Origin: Anaerolineaceae bacterium
Lineage (GTDB): Bacteria > Chloroflexota > Anaerolineae > Aggregatilineales > Phototrophicaceae
Length of the DNA stretch: 64,000 nt
NCBI GenBank assembly: GCA_020634135.1
Contig: JACKCG010000001.1
Location: 744,001-808,000 of the forward strand
Direction: 5' to 3'
A program made the position numbers and the translations under genes. This document shows positions 35,508 through 44,935 of this stretch, in pieces; the stretch's first letter is position 1; every line of letters starts with the position of its first letter. The notes beneath the pieces are model-generated. The model worked only from the letters and a program-made list of their open reading frames with translations, was not told where the DNA came from and made no database searches.

Positions 35508-35583
35508 CGATGGGTAACCTTTTAGAATCGGACCAGGAAATTACCTGTCTGCTCGTGTAAAACACCATCATTTGAGAAAGATT

Positions 35584-36342
35584 ATGGCACAATCACTGAC
35601 TCAGCTTTACGCAGAGAATCGTTCACTCATTTTCGGGCATCGTGGCGCTAAAGCTGATGCACCAATGAATACATTGCCCGCATTTGAATTGGCACTCAAG
35701 CAAGATGCAGATGGCATTGAACTGGATGTACATCTCTCACAAGACGGGTATCCGGTCATTATTCACGATTTCACAGTGGATTTGACCACGGACGGAAACG
35801 GGCGGGCAGCCGATATGCCTCTGGCTGAGTTGAAAGAATTAGATGCCGGAAGCTGGTTTGGTGAGGCCTTTCGCGGTGTGAGAATTCCTACCCTGGACGA
35901 AGTGTTCGCAGCGGTAGGAGACAAACTCGCCATCAATGTGGAAATCAAGTCGAATTCACGAAGAACCACAGGTTGCGAGCAGGTTGTGGCGGATAGAATC
36001 CGGCATTTCGGCCTGCAATCCAGCGTAATCGTCTCTTCATTTGATCCCCTGGCGCTGCGCCGTTTCCGGCGTATCATGCCAGATGTCCCCATCGGATTCC
36101 TGTATGACCGGGATACACCACGCTGGTTGCACCCGCTGATGTTCGGTCTTAAACACGAAGCGCGTCACCCACATTACACGATGATTGATACAGAGTTTAT
36201 GGCCTGGGCAAAGACCAGAGGCTACCGAGTCAATACCTGGACAGTAAATGAGGTTGAACAAGCCCGTAAACTGCGTGAGCTGGGCGTGGACATCCTCATC
36301 TCAGACCACCCAGGGGTAATCCGCAAGGCGCTGTATGGTTGA
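35584..36342 (+). CDS. Glycerophosphodiester phosphodiesterase
   Basis: A GDPD-family enzyme releasing glycerol-3-phosphate from deacylated phospholipids. Motifs: FGHRGAKADAPMNTLPAF, GIELDVHLSQDGYPVIIHDFTVD with the metal-binding Glu, Asp and His, and the later NVEIKS. C-terminal VNTWTVNEVEQARKL closes the barrel. ATG 35584 gives 252 aa; a TTG at 35572 is less likely. No signal peptide, so it acts inside the cell like UgpQ. The next gene overlaps by 8 bases. Confidence 0.94.
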   Translation: MAQSLTQLYAENRSLIFGHRGAKADAPMNTLPAFELALKQDADGIELDVHLSQDGYPVIIHDFTVDLTTDGNGRAADMPLAELKELDAGSWFGEAFRGVRIPTLDEVFAAVGDKLAINVEIKSNSRRTTGCEQVVADRIRHFGLQSSVIVSSFDPLALRRFRRIMPDVPIGFLYDRDTPRWLHPLMFGLKHEARHPHYTMIDTEFMAWAKTRGYRVNTWTVNEVEQARKLRELGVDILISDHPGVIRKALYG

Positions 36343-36994
36343 TGTATGGCGGCGGGTGGTGCAGTTTGGTTTTCGCCTGCTATATAACGAACTGGCATTC
36401 ACCTATGATTGGGTCAGCGAGATCGTCTCGCTGGGTTCGTGGCGCTGTTGGCAGCGTACCGCCCTGCTCCATCTGCGCGTTCCAAACGGCGGCATGGTGC
36501 TGGAACTGGCACATGGCACTGGAAGTTTACAAGCCGACATGCTGCAAAAAGGATATAAGACGATTGGCTTCGACCTGTCGCCGCATATGGGGCGTATCGC
36601 CAGCACCAAACTGAAGCGCGCCGGTCTCCCGGCTAATCTGGTGCGCGGCGATGCGGCGGCTCTCCCCTTTCCGAATGAGACATACCTGGCGGTGATCTGC
36701 ACATTCCCGACTGCGTTCATCACATACCCAGAAGTCTTGCAGGAAGTTCACCGCGTACTCCAGCCGAACGGACAGTTAATCATCGTGCCGGGCGCTGTCT
36801 TTACTGGCGGCGGCCTCGCAGCGCGTGGATTAGAATGGTTATATCGTGTCACCGGGCAGCGGGAAGACACGCCATTTGAGATCGCGGACTTTTTTGAGGG
36901 TTTCGGATTCGCCGTTCGTAACGTGCAAGAAACCTGTCCCCACAGCCGTGTAACCTTAATCCTTGCACACAAAAAAGGGACTGGCATTCACTAA
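36335..36994 (+). CDS. Class I SAM-dependent methyltransferase
   Basis: A 219-aa protein with the Rossmann methyltransferase fold: MVLELAHGTGSLQADML (SAM motif I variant), IGFDLSPHMGRIA (motif II) and AALPFPNETYLAVICTFPTAF (motif IV). The pattern fits the UbiE/Methyltransf_11 type; the substrate is unknown. The start ATG overlaps the GDPD stop, so the pair forms an operon. Confidence 0.85.
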   Translation: MVDVWRRVVQFGFRLLYNELAFTYDWVSEIVSLGSWRCWQRTALLHLRVPNGGMVLELAHGTGSLQADMLQKGYKTIGFDLSPHMGRIASTKLKRAGLPANLVRGDAAALPFPNETYLAVICTFPTAFITYPEVLQEVHRVLQPNGQLIIVPGAVFTGGGLAARGLEWLYRVTGQREDTPFEIADFFEGFGFAVRNVQETCPHSRVTLILAHKKGTGIH

Positions 36995-37010
36995 ACCCCC
37001 ATGCTATAAT
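36981..37010 (+). promoter_or_regulatory. Promoter of tRNA-His
   Basis: CTGGCA (36981-36986), an 18-base spacer and a perfect TATAAT (37005-37010). It ends 11 bases before the tRNA. The -35 box is weak. Confidence 0.6.
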
Positions 37011-37021
37011 TTGAGTTAGAT

Positions 37022-37099
37022 GGTGGCTGTAGCTCAGCTGGTTAGAGTGTCTGGTTGTGGCCCAGAAGGCCGTGGGTTCAAATCCCATCAGCCACCCCA
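37022..37099 (+). tRNA. tRNA-His (anticodon GTG)
   Basis: The cloverleaf has acceptor GTGGCTG with CAGCCAC, anticodon stem TCTGG/CCAGA around TTGTGGC (anticodon GTG), and T-loop TTCAAAT. The His-specific extra G(-1) (37022) faces C73 (37096), and CCA (37097-37099) is encoded, unlike in the tRNA-Pro gene. Confidence 0.95.
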
Positions 37100-37214
37100 T
37101 TATGCGCCCGGCATGGGCGCTTTTGATTCGTGGCAATTCCGGTACACCGGGGTTATAAATGATAGGCACGGGTAGACTTTTCGCCGGGAGACCACACAGT
37201 AACGGAGAGAATTC

Positions 37215-38945
37215 ATGCTCAAGGTCGTATCTGTTGAACACATGCGCCGCGTAGAAGCCGCGGCTGATGCTGCCGGGGTGAGCTACGCCACAATGATGGA
37301 AAATGCCGGTACTGCTACCGCACATCAGATCGCGGACTACCTGGAATCCGGACCCGACCATACGGGGGAGCGGCGCATTCTCTTCCTGATTGGCACAGGC
37401 AACAATGGCGGAGATGGCTTGGTCGCTGGGCGAGTCTTGGCAGGCATGAGTGACCGGTATCAAGTAGAGTTTTACCTGCTGGCTCACCGCTCTGCTGAAG
37501 ACCTGAATTTCCAGGCGGCGCTGGTAGCAGGCATACCCATCACGTATGTAGATGATGATCGTGATTTTCAGACATTAACTGCGCTGGTTACTCGTGCAGA
37601 AGTCATTGCAGATGCCGTGTTCGGTATCGGTGTGCGACTGCCACTTCGAGGAAAATCGGCGGAAGTGCTGGGGCATGTCCGACTGGTACTGCAAGAGCGG
37701 AAGCATATTCCGGCAGAACGCATAAGCCCAAACTCTCCCAGATCCGGTATGAGCCTGCCAAAACCATATGTTATTGCCGTAGACTGCCCCAGCGGGTTGG
37801 ATTGTGACACGGGTCAGGTGGATGAAAAAACAATCGTCGCCGACTGTACCATTACCTTCATAGCCGCTAAACCCGGTTTGCTGACATTCCCCGGCGCAGC
37901 GTATATCGGGCAGTTAGTGGTCGCCACGATTGACATCCCAGACAGCCTGCCTGAACTACACCAGGCAGGGACTGTTCTGGTAGACAGCGCACTGGCGCAA
38001 AGCCTGCTGCCAGCGCGTCCACCAGACTCAAACAAAGGCACTTTTGGCAAGACTCTCATCGTCGCCGGATCAACGAATTATGTTGGCGCAGCGGGACTAT
38101 GCTCAATGGCGGCGTACCGCAGCGGAGCAGGACTGGTGACAGTCGGTGCGGTTGGGTCAGTCGTCAGCGCCCTCGCAGGCCATCTTCTGGCGCCGACATG
38201 GCTGCTGCTGCCCCACGATATGGGCGTGATTGCGGCGAGCGCGGTGAGCGTTCTTACTGGCGAATTGGCGGGATACAGCGCCCTACTCTTGGGGCCGGGC
38301 TGGGGACAGGAAGGCACAACCCGTGATTTCCTGCTCAAACTGCTCACCGTGCCCGAAGGAATTAGAGATTCCCACAGACAAAACACAATGGGATTTGCGA
38401 CTAAGCGGGCGAATGCCGTTCCTAATGAGCAAAGCGTGGATGCCGTTGCATCGTTGCCCCCCCTGGTAATTGACGCGGACGGCCTGAATTTGCTGGCGCA
38501 GATTAATCATTGGTGGGAACTCCTGCCACCGCACACAATCATCACACCGCACCCTGGTGAAATGGCACGATTGGCCGGAACCACTACCGCAACAGTGCAG
38601 GCTGACCGCGCGAAAATTGCCCTGGAAAAAGCGGCAGAATGGCAGGTCGTCCTTATCCTCAAGGGAGCGCATACACTGATCGCAGCGCCAGATAGGCGGC
38701 TCTTTGTGCTCCCTTTCAAAACCGATGCGCTGGCAACCGCCGGAACAGGGGATGTACTGGCCGGTACGATTGCCGGATTCCTGGCTCAGGGGATGTCCCC
38801 GGTAAACGCTGCTGTACTGGGGGGATATGTTCAGGGCATGGCTGGGGAACTAGCCGCGCGGCAGATTGGGAACTCACGCAGTGTCATCGCAGATGATGTT
38901 CTCAACAACCTGGGAGAGGTATTGACCGCAATCGAAAATCACTAA
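37215..38945 (+). CDS. nnrD: Bifunctional NAD(P)HX epimerase / dehydratase
   Basis: This enzyme repairs hydrated NADH and NADPH. The N-terminal YjeF_N epimerase domain (about 1-230) starts VVSVEHMRRVEAAADAAG and has LIGTGNNGGDGLVAGRVL and VIAVDCPSGLDCDTG. The C-terminal ribokinase-like dehydratase (about 260-576) has VIDADGLNLL, ITPHPGEMARL, LKGAHTLIA and GTGDVLAGTIAGFLAQG. At 576 aa it is longer than most. The extra length sits in inserts before the DCPSG motif (about 160-185) and before VIDADGLN (about 385-415). GGAGAG precedes the ATG. Confidence 0.95.
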   Translation: MLKVVSVEHMRRVEAAADAAGVSYATMMENAGTATAHQIADYLESGPDHTGERRILFLIGTGNNGGDGLVAGRVLAGMSDRYQVEFYLLAHRSAEDLNFQAALVAGIPITYVDDDRDFQTLTALVTRAEVIADAVFGIGVRLPLRGKSAEVLGHVRLVLQERKHIPAERISPNSPRSGMSLPKPYVIAVDCPSGLDCDTGQVDEKTIVADCTITFIAAKPGLLTFPGAAYIGQLVVATIDIPDSLPELHQAGTVLVDSALAQSLLPARPPDSNKGTFGKTLIVAGSTNYVGAAGLCSMAAYRSGAGLVTVGAVGSVVSALAGHLLAPTWLLLPHDMGVIAASAVSVLTGELAGYSALLLGPGWGQEGTTRDFLLKLLTVPEGIRDSHRQNTMGFATKRANAVPNEQSVDAVASLPPLVIDADGLNLLAQINHWWELLPPHTIITPHPGEMARLAGTTTATVQADRAKIALEKAAEWQVVLILKGAHTLIAAPDRRLFVLPFKTDALATAGTGDVLAGTIAGFLAQGMSPVNAAVLGGYVQGMAGELAARQIGNSRSVIADDVLNNLGEVLTAIENH

Positions 38946-38957
38946 GAAAGGAACTTA

Positions 38958-39224
38958 CTAGTCCAGCCCCATTTCGATGCGCCGCCGGTGAGCCGCGGCC
39001 CTGCCTTCCGCAATACTGGCAGCAACAGAATCGACTGGAGATGCGACAGTCAGAGCCTCATGCGCGTGCATTCCCTCGGTAGATAATCTTTTCGAAGCCA
39101 GCAAACCAGGGCGCGGTAACCAGAACAGAGCTACAAGGCCACCTGTCAAGAGGCCAAGCAGAAATCCCAGGATCAACATCCCATCACGATTCGTATCGGG
39201 CTGAAGACTGTCATTCTCCAGCAT
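38958..39224 (-). CDS. Small membrane protein, 88 aa
   Basis: One or two short membrane segments (GMLILGFLLGLLTGGLVALFWLP) follow a polar N-terminus; the C-terminal half is cytoplasmic-looking and Ala/Arg-rich (SIAEGRAAAHRRRIEMGLD). The layout resembles YtxH-type proteins. ATG 39224 follows AGGAGG and overlaps the upstream gene by 14 bases. It is the last gene of a three-gene membrane operon. Confidence 0.7.
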   Translation of the reverse strand: MLENDSLQPDTNRDGMLILGFLLGLLTGGLVALFWLPRPGLLASKRLSTEGMHAHEALTVASPVDSVAASIAEGRAAAHRRRIEMGLD

Positions 39225-39711
39225 GTTCCCGTTCCTCCTGCGGCGTGTGGCGAATTGCACGTCGAATCCCGGCCAACTCACGGATTAACACGCGCACCCC
39301 AGCTAAGAAAGCGCCAATCTTGATGATTGGCTCTATCACGGCGTCCCCCACAAAGCGAACAGTCCCTTTGGCGGCGCTGGCAGCGTCCTGGGCATCTTCA
39401 AAGATGGGCTGGGTTTCGTTCTTGATGAGGTTCGCCAGGCGGGCAATCTGCATGATAAGGACGGCCAACGAAATCACGATCAGCATGACTTCCAGCACCA
39501 TTGTGATGATAAATACATCGCGCACTGCCTGAACCCAAGAAGCAGTCTGTTCAGCGCCGGTAGCTAAAAGCACCCCGATAACAAATACCAGAAGAGGGAT
39601 ACCGATCAATACACCTGAAGCAGCAATAACAATCCGTTGGAGAGTCCAGAAACCGGACGGATTTTCTGCGCCGGTTTTCTGCGCCTCAGGTTGTAATGTT
39701 TTTTCTGGCAT
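39211..39711 (-). CDS. Membrane protein with two helices, 166 aa
   Basis: Two hydrophobic segments (IVIAASGVLIGIPLLVFVIG and VFIITMVLEVMLIVISLAVL) precede an amphipathic region (ARLANLIKNETQPIFEDAQD) and a helical C-terminus. The shape resembles DUF948-type membrane proteins, uncertain. ATG 39711 is preferred over 39726 because AAGGA lies 9 bases upstream. It is the middle gene of the minus-strand trio. Confidence 0.65.
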   Translation of the reverse strand: MPEKTLQPEAQKTGAENPSGFWTLQRIVIAASGVLIGIPLLVFVIGVLLATGAEQTASWVQAVRDVFIITMVLEVMLIVISLAVLIMQIARLANLIKNETQPIFEDAQDAASAAKGTVRFVGDAVIEPIIKIGAFLAGVRVLIRELAGIRRAIRHTPQEEREHAGE

Positions 39712-39725
39712 AGACACGTCCTTCA

Positions 39726-40007
39726 TCAGCGTGAGCGTGAAACGGGTCGGGTTCGCTTTCGGGTTAAGAATTGGGCAACTACGAGAGCGACGAGCGCACC
39801 CAACAGCGCCGGGAATACCCGCAGCATCCCAATGGTCAGTATACTAATCCCCAGGATACCTCCGAGAACGTGACCGAGCAGAAAACCAACCCAACCGGCC
39901 AGAAGAAACAGGGCCAGTCGTCGCGCATCCCCCCCTACAACGAGGTGAAAGGCGGCACCGCATAAGGTCGCTAAAATGAAGCCAAAAGTCGCGGTTGGGC
40001 CAGGCAC
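39726..40007 (-). CDS. Small polytopic membrane protein, 93 aa
   Basis: Three hydrophobic segments: PTATFGFILATLCGAAFHLV, LALFLLAGWVGFLLGHVLGG, and FPALLGALVALVVAQFL. It ends in a basic tail (RKRTRPVSRSR). The start is GTG 40007 with GGGAGG 7 bases upstream. It is the first gene of the trio, directly ahead of the 166-aa gene. No family recognised. The operon may adjust envelope properties. Confidence 0.7.
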   Translation of the reverse strand: MPGPTATFGFILATLCGAAFHLVVGGDARRLALFLLAGWVGFLLGHVLGGILGISILTIGMLRVFPALLGALVALVVAQFLTRKRTRPVSRSR

Positions 40008-40137
40008 GGATTCCTCCCAGAATCGTTGTTACCATTCACAGTTGCCACCTTGCCTGCACATGGTAAAATCGAATAGTTGATAGTGTAACACGAATCCGGT
40101 GTTTGAACAGGTAACTGGAAGCGGTTGGTTCTTATTT

Positions 40138-41352
40138 ATGAATGTTCTCGATCACCGCATTTTGATTGATAAACGCTCCTCCGCTGTAGTTTGGGAGCAG
40201 ATTAGCGACATCAGCAGAAACCCGGCCTGGCAAGTGGATTGCACAAGCATTTCGTTTTTGTCCTCACGTAAGAGTGGTGCTGGAATGCGCTGGCGTTATA
40301 CCAGCCGGAGTAAACGTGAATATATCGTAGAAACAACCGCCTGGTATGATGGTGTCGGCTACGAATATACGATCGTGGACGGCGGGCTATACCGCGAATG
40401 CCGGGGGCGTATCCGGCTTCAAGAAATCGCGGAAGGGACTATCGTTCGGTGGACGTTCAATTATGAGATGAAGGGGGTCATCGGCGGCCTGCGAAACGCG
40501 CTTAACCACCGCCGTGCTCTCGAAAGAGACATGATTGACAGCCTGAAAAGCCTGTGGCGCTATATGAACCAGGTGGAATCCGGCAGCCAGGAGTTTGAGG
40601 CACGTTCACTGATGCGCGATGCACCGGATTACGAGGCACGTGCTCAGTACAAGCCACGTCATCCATCCATGATACAAGAGCAGGATTCTGCCGAACCGAA
40701 CGTGCCGATTTCGCCAGTGCTCATAAACGAACCACCGATTCAGGAAGAGGATACCAAGCCTCACGGCATCCTACCCCAACCTCCTCCAGAAGATACCCCG
40801 CAGACTGAACTGGTGGTAGAGTCTGGCGGCCTTGAAGAAAAACAACCTGAACAACCAGCTTCTTCACAGGATCAGCAGGAAGTAGAGGCTGTCCCTTCGC
40901 CATCCGTAACGGAACCAGAAGAACCACTGGAAGCACCTACGGCGTCATCCGAGCCAGCAATAAGCGACGCTGCGCCGCCACCTAATGTTCCGTCCGAAGT
41001 GCCCACACCAGAAGCGCCGGAGACAGCACCTCGCCTGACATCCATCACGGATACGTTGCCTGGAACCAAGGCGGGAGCCGTTCCAACGCAATCACTGAGT
41101 GAACGCACAACTGAACAGGATATTCCGCGCTTAGATACGCGGGAAATCAGTGTCTTTGAACTCTTTGGCCTGCCCAAACCAAGCGAGACACAGGAAATGC
41201 AGCCCGTGCGTCTGGAAACGCAGACCGCCGATATTTCGGTCTTGCCAGCACTCATTGACCCACACGCACCAACGGTAGTGGATCATCCTCTGCGCATCGG
41301 ACTCAGACTGCTGCTGCGCCGCAGACACGCTAAAGTACGACGTCCATCATAA
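40138..41352 (+). CDS. SRPBCC-type protein with long acidic Pro-rich tail
   Basis: Residues 1-150 form a SRPBCC (polyketide cyclase/START-like) fold: DHRILIDKRSSAVVWEQISD, then NPAWQ, and GMRWRYTSRSKREYIVE. Such domains bind hydrophobic ligands. A long low-complexity region (about 185-340) is Pro/Glu/Ser/Thr-rich, and a conserved-looking C-terminus (SVFELFGLPKPSETQE, then HPLRIGLRLLLRRR) ends it. ATG 40138 (404 aa) is chosen over a GTG at 40099. The tail resembles scaffolding linkers; its role is unknown. Confidence 0.65.
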   Translation: MNVLDHRILIDKRSSAVVWEQISDISRNPAWQVDCTSISFLSSRKSGAGMRWRYTSRSKREYIVETTAWYDGVGYEYTIVDGGLYRECRGRIRLQEIAEGTIVRWTFNYEMKGVIGGLRNALNHRRALERDMIDSLKSLWRYMNQVESGSQEFEARSLMRDAPDYEARAQYKPRHPSMIQEQDSAEPNVPISPVLINEPPIQEEDTKPHGILPQPPPEDTPQTELVVESGGLEEKQPEQPASSQDQQEVEAVPSPSVTEPEEPLEAPTASSEPAISDAAPPPNVPSEVPTPEAPETAPRLTSITDTLPGTKAGAVPTQSLSERTTEQDIPRLDTREISVFELFGLPKPSETQEMQPVRLETQTADISVLPALIDPHAPTVVDHPLRIGLRLLLRRRHAKVRRPS

Positions 41353-41360
41353 GCCAAACA

Positions 41361-41391
41361 AAAAGGCAGCGACGGAATGTGCTGCCTTTTT
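41361..41391. terminator. Bidirectional terminator
   Basis: AAAAGGCAGC (41361-41370) pairs perfectly with GCTGCCTTTT (41381-41390), with A and T runs on both sides, between convergent genes. Confidence 0.92.
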
Positions 41392-41412
41392 CATGCCCGG
41401 TACAGCTGTTTA

Positions 41413-42336
41413 TCAGTGGTCACGCTCGACAACCAGGCGCGCCAGCTCGATGAGTGAGTCTTTATAGGATGAAGCCGGGAGCACATCAAGGCTGGCAACT
41501 GCCGCTTGTTTCAGCATATTCGCCTGGGCATAACCTTCTTTAACAGCTTCACCCGCCAGCATCTTCTCTCTGATTGCCGTCATCGGATCGGCAGACGGTT
41601 CGGCAACTGCTGCCTGTCCTTTAGCTTCACCGTTGACGGCATAAGCTACGGCGTACCCTCGCCCCTGCTGGATATCAATTCCGGATGTCTTTCCTAACTG
41701 CTCGGTATCGGCGGTCAAGTCGAGGACATCATCCACAATCTGAAATGCCAGGCCGACATTGAACCCGTACAGGCGCAGAGCTTCGACAGTCGTTTTATCG
41801 GCACCGGCCAGGTCCCCACCCATGTGTGCTGCTGATCGAAAGAGCGCAGCTGTTTTGCGGGCGATGATGTCATAATATACCTGGCGCGAGAAATTGTTAT
41901 CTTTCACTGCGCTGGCCTGGAGTGTCTCCCCTTCAACCAGTGCCACCGTCGCTTCTGAAAGGACAATGTTCAAGTCCTTGTATGGCGCCATCAGTTCATA
42001 AACTTTGGTGAACAAGAAATCTCCGGTCAAGAGAGCGAACGTCCGCCCCCACAAGGCATTCACTGAAGGCCGCCCGCGACGAATCACGCCATGATCGTTG
42101 ATATCATCATGAACAACACTGGCCGTATGTACCAGTTCTACCGCCGCCGCCGCAGGTAAAACTCGCTCAATCTGCGTGCCGCCACAGGCCAGGTAGCTCA
42201 GCAGCATCAGACGCGGGCGCACCCGCTTTCCACCGGCCTCCAATATGTGGCGACTTGCATCATGCAGCGTTTTTACGTCACTAGTAACCGAATCGAGGAT
42301 AACGGTTTCTAACGCCTGCATTGCCTGTTGAATCAT
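41413..42336 (-). CDS. Trans-polyprenyl diphosphate synthase
   Basis: An all-alpha prenyl synthase that extends isoprenoid chains, for quinones or other lipids. The first Asp-rich motif is DDIND (77-81) and the second DDVLD (202-206). GGKRVRPRLMLL and the FARM-flanking HTASVVHDD are also clear. The 307-aa length is slightly short for a long-chain type, and chain length cannot be read from sequence. It stands alone with its own promoter, close to the isoprenoid-unrelated thrB. Confidence 0.93.
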   Translation of the reverse strand: MIQQAMQALETVILDSVTSDVKTLHDASRHILEAGGKRVRPRLMLLSYLACGGTQIERVLPAAAAVELVHTASVVHDDINDHGVIRRGRPSVNALWGRTFALLTGDFLFTKVYELMAPYKDLNIVLSEATVALVEGETLQASAVKDNNFSRQVYYDIIARKTAALFRSAAHMGGDLAGADKTTVEALRLYGFNVGLAFQIVDDVLDLTADTEQLGKTSGIDIQQGRGYAVAYAVNGEAKGQAAVAEPSADPMTAIREKMLAGEAVKEGYAQANMLKQAAVASLDVLPASSYKDSLIELARLVVERDH

Positions 42337-42397
42337 ATTACACCTTCACGATTATGGCCGGAAGCTACATTTGTGACTTTCAGAACTAACTAAATTT

Positions 42398-42426
42398 ATT
42401 TTACAAAATGCAAAACAACCTGTCAA
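42398..42426 (-). promoter_or_regulatory. Promoter of the polyprenyl synthase gene
   Basis: On the minus strand a perfect TTGACA (42426-42421), a 17-base spacer and TAAAAT (42403-42398), giving a leader of about 55 bases. Confidence 0.75.
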
Positions 42427-42513
42427 TAAGTATGAAATTAGAATGAGTCAAACAAGATCAAGAAATGTCCAGGTGACGGCAGTGTATCAAGAATCAAGCT
42501 TACCAATCTACCG

Positions 42514-43470
42514 TTAAGGCGACTCCCGGTCATTCACCCGCAGCACCTGAGCACCCTTCACAGCAATGCGTGTATGACGAGCTGTACTTTGAACACCCAC
42601 CATATCATACACATTTTTCATGGCAGCGGCGACTAATTCAGAGACTTTTTCGTCATCGCACACCGCACATAAGGTAGGCCCTGCCCCACTGATGACCAGA
42701 CCCAACGCACCCGCTCGTTTCGCGGCTTCACGAACTTCAATCAGCTTCGGCATTAAATGCGCCCGCGCCGGTTCAATGATGCAATCCTGTTCCATAACTG
42801 TCGCCAGCCCGCGCACATCTGCTCTGTAAATCGCGTCCACGAGCCGGGCAACTGCGCCCGTCTGCGCCACCATGTCATGCAGGTTGACCATTTTGGGCAG
42901 CACTGCCCGCGCTTCAGCGGTTGGCACAGCCACATCAGGGGTCACCAATGCAAGGTAAACCCCTTCGGGAACGGGGAGATTGTGAATCTGGTCGCTGCTC
43001 GTGCCCGTAATGAGTGTAATGCCACCCAGCAGGCTAGGGCCAACATTATCGGCATGATAGCCACTGACAGCGGCTTCGCCATCCAGGCACGCCGGTAGTA
43101 GCTCGGGCCGGGTCAGCGGCTCACCAAAGAGGGCATTCACGGCAACTGCGGCGGCGACTGCACTGGCGGCGCTGCTGCCCAAACCACTTGCCAAGGGAAG
43201 GTGTTTATGGAGGGTGATAGCAACCCCGGACGAGACGCCCAGGGTCTTCAAAACACTGTTAGCCGCAATACAGGCGGTATTTTTCTCGGGGTCACGCGGC
43301 AATTTACCGCCATCCCCTTCAATATCCGTGATGACAGCACCTGGTTGGTCCCGGTGTTCGACTCGCACCCTATCGCCCGGCTCACGCAATGCTAACCCCA
43401 GAATATCAAAGCCAACGCCTAGGTTGGCAACCGTAGCGGGCGCGAAGGCTTCAGCACTGGCATTTGGCAT
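42514..43470 (-). CDS. thrB: Homoserine kinase
   Basis: A GHMP kinase that phosphorylates homoserine for threonine synthesis. The ATP loop LPLASGLGSSAASAVAAAVAVN, the N-terminal FAPATVANLGVGFDILGLAL and C-terminal GLVISGAGPTLCAVCDD are all typical. The 318-aa length is normal. It is divergent from thrC with 51 bp between, so the two are likely co-regulated from a shared region. Confidence 0.96.
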   Translation of the reverse strand: MPNASAEAFAPATVANLGVGFDILGLALREPGDRVRVEHRDQPGAVITDIEGDGGKLPRDPEKNTACIAANSVLKTLGVSSGVAITLHKHLPLASGLGSSAASAVAAAVAVNALFGEPLTRPELLPACLDGEAAVSGYHADNVGPSLLGGITLITGTSSDQIHNLPVPEGVYLALVTPDVAVPTAEARAVLPKMVNLHDMVAQTGAVARLVDAIYRADVRGLATVMEQDCIIEPARAHLMPKLIEVREAAKRAGALGLVISGAGPTLCAVCDDEKVSELVAAAMKNVYDMVGVQSTARHTRIAVKGAQVLRVNDRESP

Positions 43471-43521
43471 ATTCGGTGTTATCCTTAACTTGCGCTTTCC
43501 TCAACCGGCTATGAGGTTATC

Positions 43522-44814
43522 ATGACGAGCATATTACAATGTATAGATTGCAAGGAGCAATACCCAATTGATCGGGTGATGTATACCTGCGAAGCCTGTG
43601 GCGGCCTGCTGGATGTTGTCCATGATATGGACTACCTGCGCCACACCGTTAGCCGTGAGCTTTTTGACCAGCGCCTGGGCACACTGGAACCTCCTTATAA
43701 CAGCGGCGTCTGGCGTTACAAAGAACTCATCTACCCCGATGTCGAGGCGCGCACCATCATAAGTCGCCCCGAAGGAAATACGAACCTGTATCCCGTTCCG
43801 CGCCTGGCAGAATGGGTGGGGGTGAAGACCCTTTTTCTGAAGCATGAGGGTGAAAATCCTACCGGTTCGTTTAAAGACCGGGGCATGACCGGTGGATTAA
43901 CCCAGGCACGGGTGCTGGGCATGAAGCGTGTCGCCTGCGCTTCTACGGGGAATACCTCAGCTTCATTGGCGTCTTATGCAGCGTTGGGCGGGTTGGAAGG
44001 CGTCGTATTCTTCCAGGACAAGCAGATTGCCCTGGGCAAGTTGGCACAGTCGGTGGCCTATGGTGCGACCGGGATTCAGGTTTCGGCGGATTTTGACCGT
44101 AATCTGGAACTGGTACGAGAAGTTGCCACGAAACTCGGTATTTACGTCCTCAATTCGGTGAATCCTTTCCGCTTGGAAGGCCAGAAAAGTATCATTTTCG
44201 AGATGATTCAACAGTTCCGATGGAAAACGCCCGATTGGATCGTTGTCCCTGGCGGCAACCTGGGTAACAGTTCGGCCTTCGGAAAGGCGCTGAGCGAATT
44301 GTATGAACTCAAGCTGATTGACCGGATACCGCGAGTGGCAATTATCCAGGCAGAGGGCGCAAACCCCTTATACCGGAGTTTTGTCAAGGAATTTGAAGAG
44401 TTCGAGCCTATGCACGCTGAGACACTGGCAACCGCCATCAAAATCGGCAATCCGGTCAACTACGCGAAAGCCGTGCGCACAATCCACTTAACAGATGGCA
44501 TGGTGGAACAGGTCAGCGATCAGGAAATCCTGGATGCGAAAGCGCTCATTGATCGCCAGGGTATCGGCTGTGAACCCGCTTCAGCCTGCTCGCTGGTTGG
44601 CACGAAGAAGCTGGTTGAAAAAGGAATTATCAAGCCACATGAAACGGTGGTGGGCATTCTGACCGGGCACATTCTAAAAGACCCCGATGTCGTGCTCAAA
44701 TATCACAGCGGCACACTGGCCGACATCAAAGCCGCCTACCCTAACAAGCTGCATCAGTCCGAACCATCGGCTGATGCGATCCGCAACATTCTGGAAAACA
44801 CCGGCACACAATAG
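43522..44814 (+). CDS. thrC: Threonine synthase
   Basis: A PLP enzyme turning O-phosphohomoserine into threonine. The PLP lysine lies in ENPTGSFKDRGMTGG, and a glycine loop is in GGNLGNSSAFGKA. It starts with a zinc-ribbon-like block (CIDCKEQYP, later CEACGG), which belongs to a subset of bacterial ThrC proteins. The 430-aa length fits that type. GAGGTTATC precedes the ATG. ThrB, its supplier, is divergent next door. Confidence 0.95.
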   Translation: MTSILQCIDCKEQYPIDRVMYTCEACGGLLDVVHDMDYLRHTVSRELFDQRLGTLEPPYNSGVWRYKELIYPDVEARTIISRPEGNTNLYPVPRLAEWVGVKTLFLKHEGENPTGSFKDRGMTGGLTQARVLGMKRVACASTGNTSASLASYAALGGLEGVVFFQDKQIALGKLAQSVAYGATGIQVSADFDRNLELVREVATKLGIYVLNSVNPFRLEGQKSIIFEMIQQFRWKTPDWIVVPGGNLGNSSAFGKALSELYELKLIDRIPRVAIIQAEGANPLYRSFVKEFEEFEPMHAETLATAIKIGNPVNYAKAVRTIHLTDGMVEQVSDQEILDAKALIDRQGIGCEPASACSLVGTKKLVEKGIIKPHETVVGILTGHILKDPDVVLKYHSGTLADIKAAYPNKLHQSEPSADAIRNILENTGTQ

Positions 44815-44841
44815 GCGAAGTGACAAGGTACAGTTATCACC

Positions 44842-44918
44842 CTACTTCAGATAGGTTGCACCGCATTTACTCATGGCAGACTCAGCTTACGAGAGTAGTC
44901 TGTAGGTTGTTGAAGTAG
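44842..44918 (+). other. Structured leader before the glucosidase operon
   Basis: CTACTTCA (44842-44849) is the perfect complement of TGAAGTAG (44911-44918). Nested inside, CAGACT (44877-44882) pairs with AGTCTG (44897-44902). The 121-bp gap between thrC and the glucosidase has no other feature or clear promoter. Confidence 0.35.
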
Positions 44919-44935
44919 TGTCGAGCTGACGAAAA

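Noticed and set aside
37022..37099. tRNA-His with U at -1 and no encoded CCA
   Set aside because: Shifting the acceptor pairing by one base gives a normal G(-1):C73 pair and an encoded CCA, so the tRNA is ordinary.
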